Under the pieces are notes generated by a model. The model was not told where the DNA came from and did no database searches. It saw only the letters and a list, made by a program, of their open reading frames with translations. A DNA stretch of 42,445 bases from assembly GCA_024695865.1 (NCBI GenBank), contig JAILHI010000068.1, positions 1 through 42,445 of the forward strand, given 5' to 3'. Shown here piece after piece: positions 42,143 to 42,445 of this stretch. Within the stretch, counting starts at the first letter, position 1. Each line of letters opens with the position of its first letter. Both the position numbers and the translations under genes were made by a program. The stretch comes from Candidatus Gastranaerophilales bacterium (GTDB lineage Bacteria > Cyanobacteriota > Vampirovibrionia > Gastranaerophilales > Gastranaerophilaceae).

Positions 42143-42445
42143 TTACATTTTTTCTGCTTTAACTAATTCGGGTACAATCTGATTCCATGCATAATATGAC
42201 GGATGAGCATCTGTTTCGTTTATGCAAAATTCTTTTGAATACAACTTATCTCCAAAAATATCCTCAAGACTAATAAAATCGATACCCAAATCTTTTATTT
42301 GTCTTATTCGGTCATCAGTAAACAAATCACTACATTGTGATTTATTATAAATAATAAAAACAAATTTTGCTTTTGGATATTTTATTTTTATATTTTCATT
42401 TATTTCCCGAAGATATTGCATAAAAAGATTAAATTTTTGTTCATC
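42143..42445 (-). CDS. SGNH-like hydrolase, C-terminal part (5' end outside window)
   Basis: The frame is open to the right edge, so only the last 100 residues are seen. The segment YPKAKFVFIIYNKSQ is followed by a Leu/Ile-rich middle and ends with ETDAHPSYYAWNQIVPEL. DxHPS with the catalytic Asp and His is the closing motif of SGNH hydrolases and related acyltransferases, which handle acyl groups on glycans or lipids. The nucleophile Ser would lie outside the window. The ATG at 42421 is internal, not a true start. Confidence 0.6.
   Translation of the reverse strand, partial: DEQKFNLFMQYLREINENIKIKYPKAKFVFIIYNKSQCSDLFTDDRIRQIKDLGIDFISLEDIFGDKLYSKEFCINETDAHPSYYAWNQIVPELVKAEKM

Overview
The window looks like a chromosomal segment from an AT-rich, anaerobic, gut-type bacterium, most likely an uncultured non-photosynthetic cyanobacterial relative (Vampirovibrionia/Melainabacteria, Gastranaerophilales type). 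The support is indirect. There is a DUF3326 protein, a family I know mainly from Cyanobacteria; a long pilin-like protein of the style common in Gastranaerophilales; HydF and a C_GCAxxG_C_C protein, which point to anaerobic metal and hydrogen metabolism; and low GC throughout. No rRNA, tRNA, CRISPR array or insertion sequence was seen, so the assignment is inference.

Layout. 1-2653 is very AT-rich and holds an adenine-specific DNA methylase (minus strand, cut by the left edge) and a divergent HNH endonuclease. 2780-4757 is groES-groEL with a clear terminator. 4840-14649, minus strand, is a sugar-biosynthesis module: CDP-glucose 4,6-dehydratase (rfbG), the iron-sulfur 3-dehydrase RfbH, an extended SDR, an HpcH/HpaI-type aldolase, a short-chain reductase, a 3-dehydroquinate-synthase-like cyclase and a thiamine-diphosphate (ThDP) enzyme. 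An AT-rich insert (about 11.4-13.6 kb) with a glycosyltransferase, an unknown protein and an XRE regulator separates rfbG from rfbH. 14748-22835, minus strand, is mostly housekeeping or envelope: dapB (apparent CTG start), C_GCAxxG_C_C protein, an RHH/NifX-like protein, hydF, a YbhN-type membrane protein, a TPR protein, a pilin, DUF3326 and a UPF0173 hydrolase. 23126-30378 holds a small unknown gene, a glucose-6-phosphate-isomerase-like protein with eroded signatures, thiL-ispD-5'-nucleotidase in one operon, and a large EF-hand/coiled-coil/alpha-beta-hydrolase protein. 30497-39997, plus strand, is a tightly packed nine-gene operon for surface glycan synthesis: DegT aminotransferase, glycosyltransferases, WbqC, FkbM methyltransferase, beta-propeller glycosidase-like protein, a second ThDP enzyme, ATP-grasp ligase and metallophosphoesterase. 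The right end has a higBA toxin-antitoxin pair, two exported proteins around a 26-nt palindrome, and the C-terminus of an SGNH-like protein.

How it works together. The two glycan regions each pair nucleotide-sugar or glycosyl-transfer genes with an acetolactate-synthase-type ThDP enzyme. In the first, RfbG and RfbH should make a CDP-4-keto-3,6-dideoxyhexose. The ThDP enzyme, aldolase and cyclase next to them suggest a carbon-branched or carbocyclic higher sugar rather than a plain 3,6-dideoxyhexose. In the second, an amino sugar (DegT) may be acylated by the WbqC, ATP-grasp and ThDP proteins. These pathway proposals are inference. The enzyme families are read directly from motifs. Several promoters (RHH/NifX, thiL, higB, 41571 gene) place the -10 box six bases before the ATG with no Shine-Dalgarno sequence, suggesting leaderless mRNAs.
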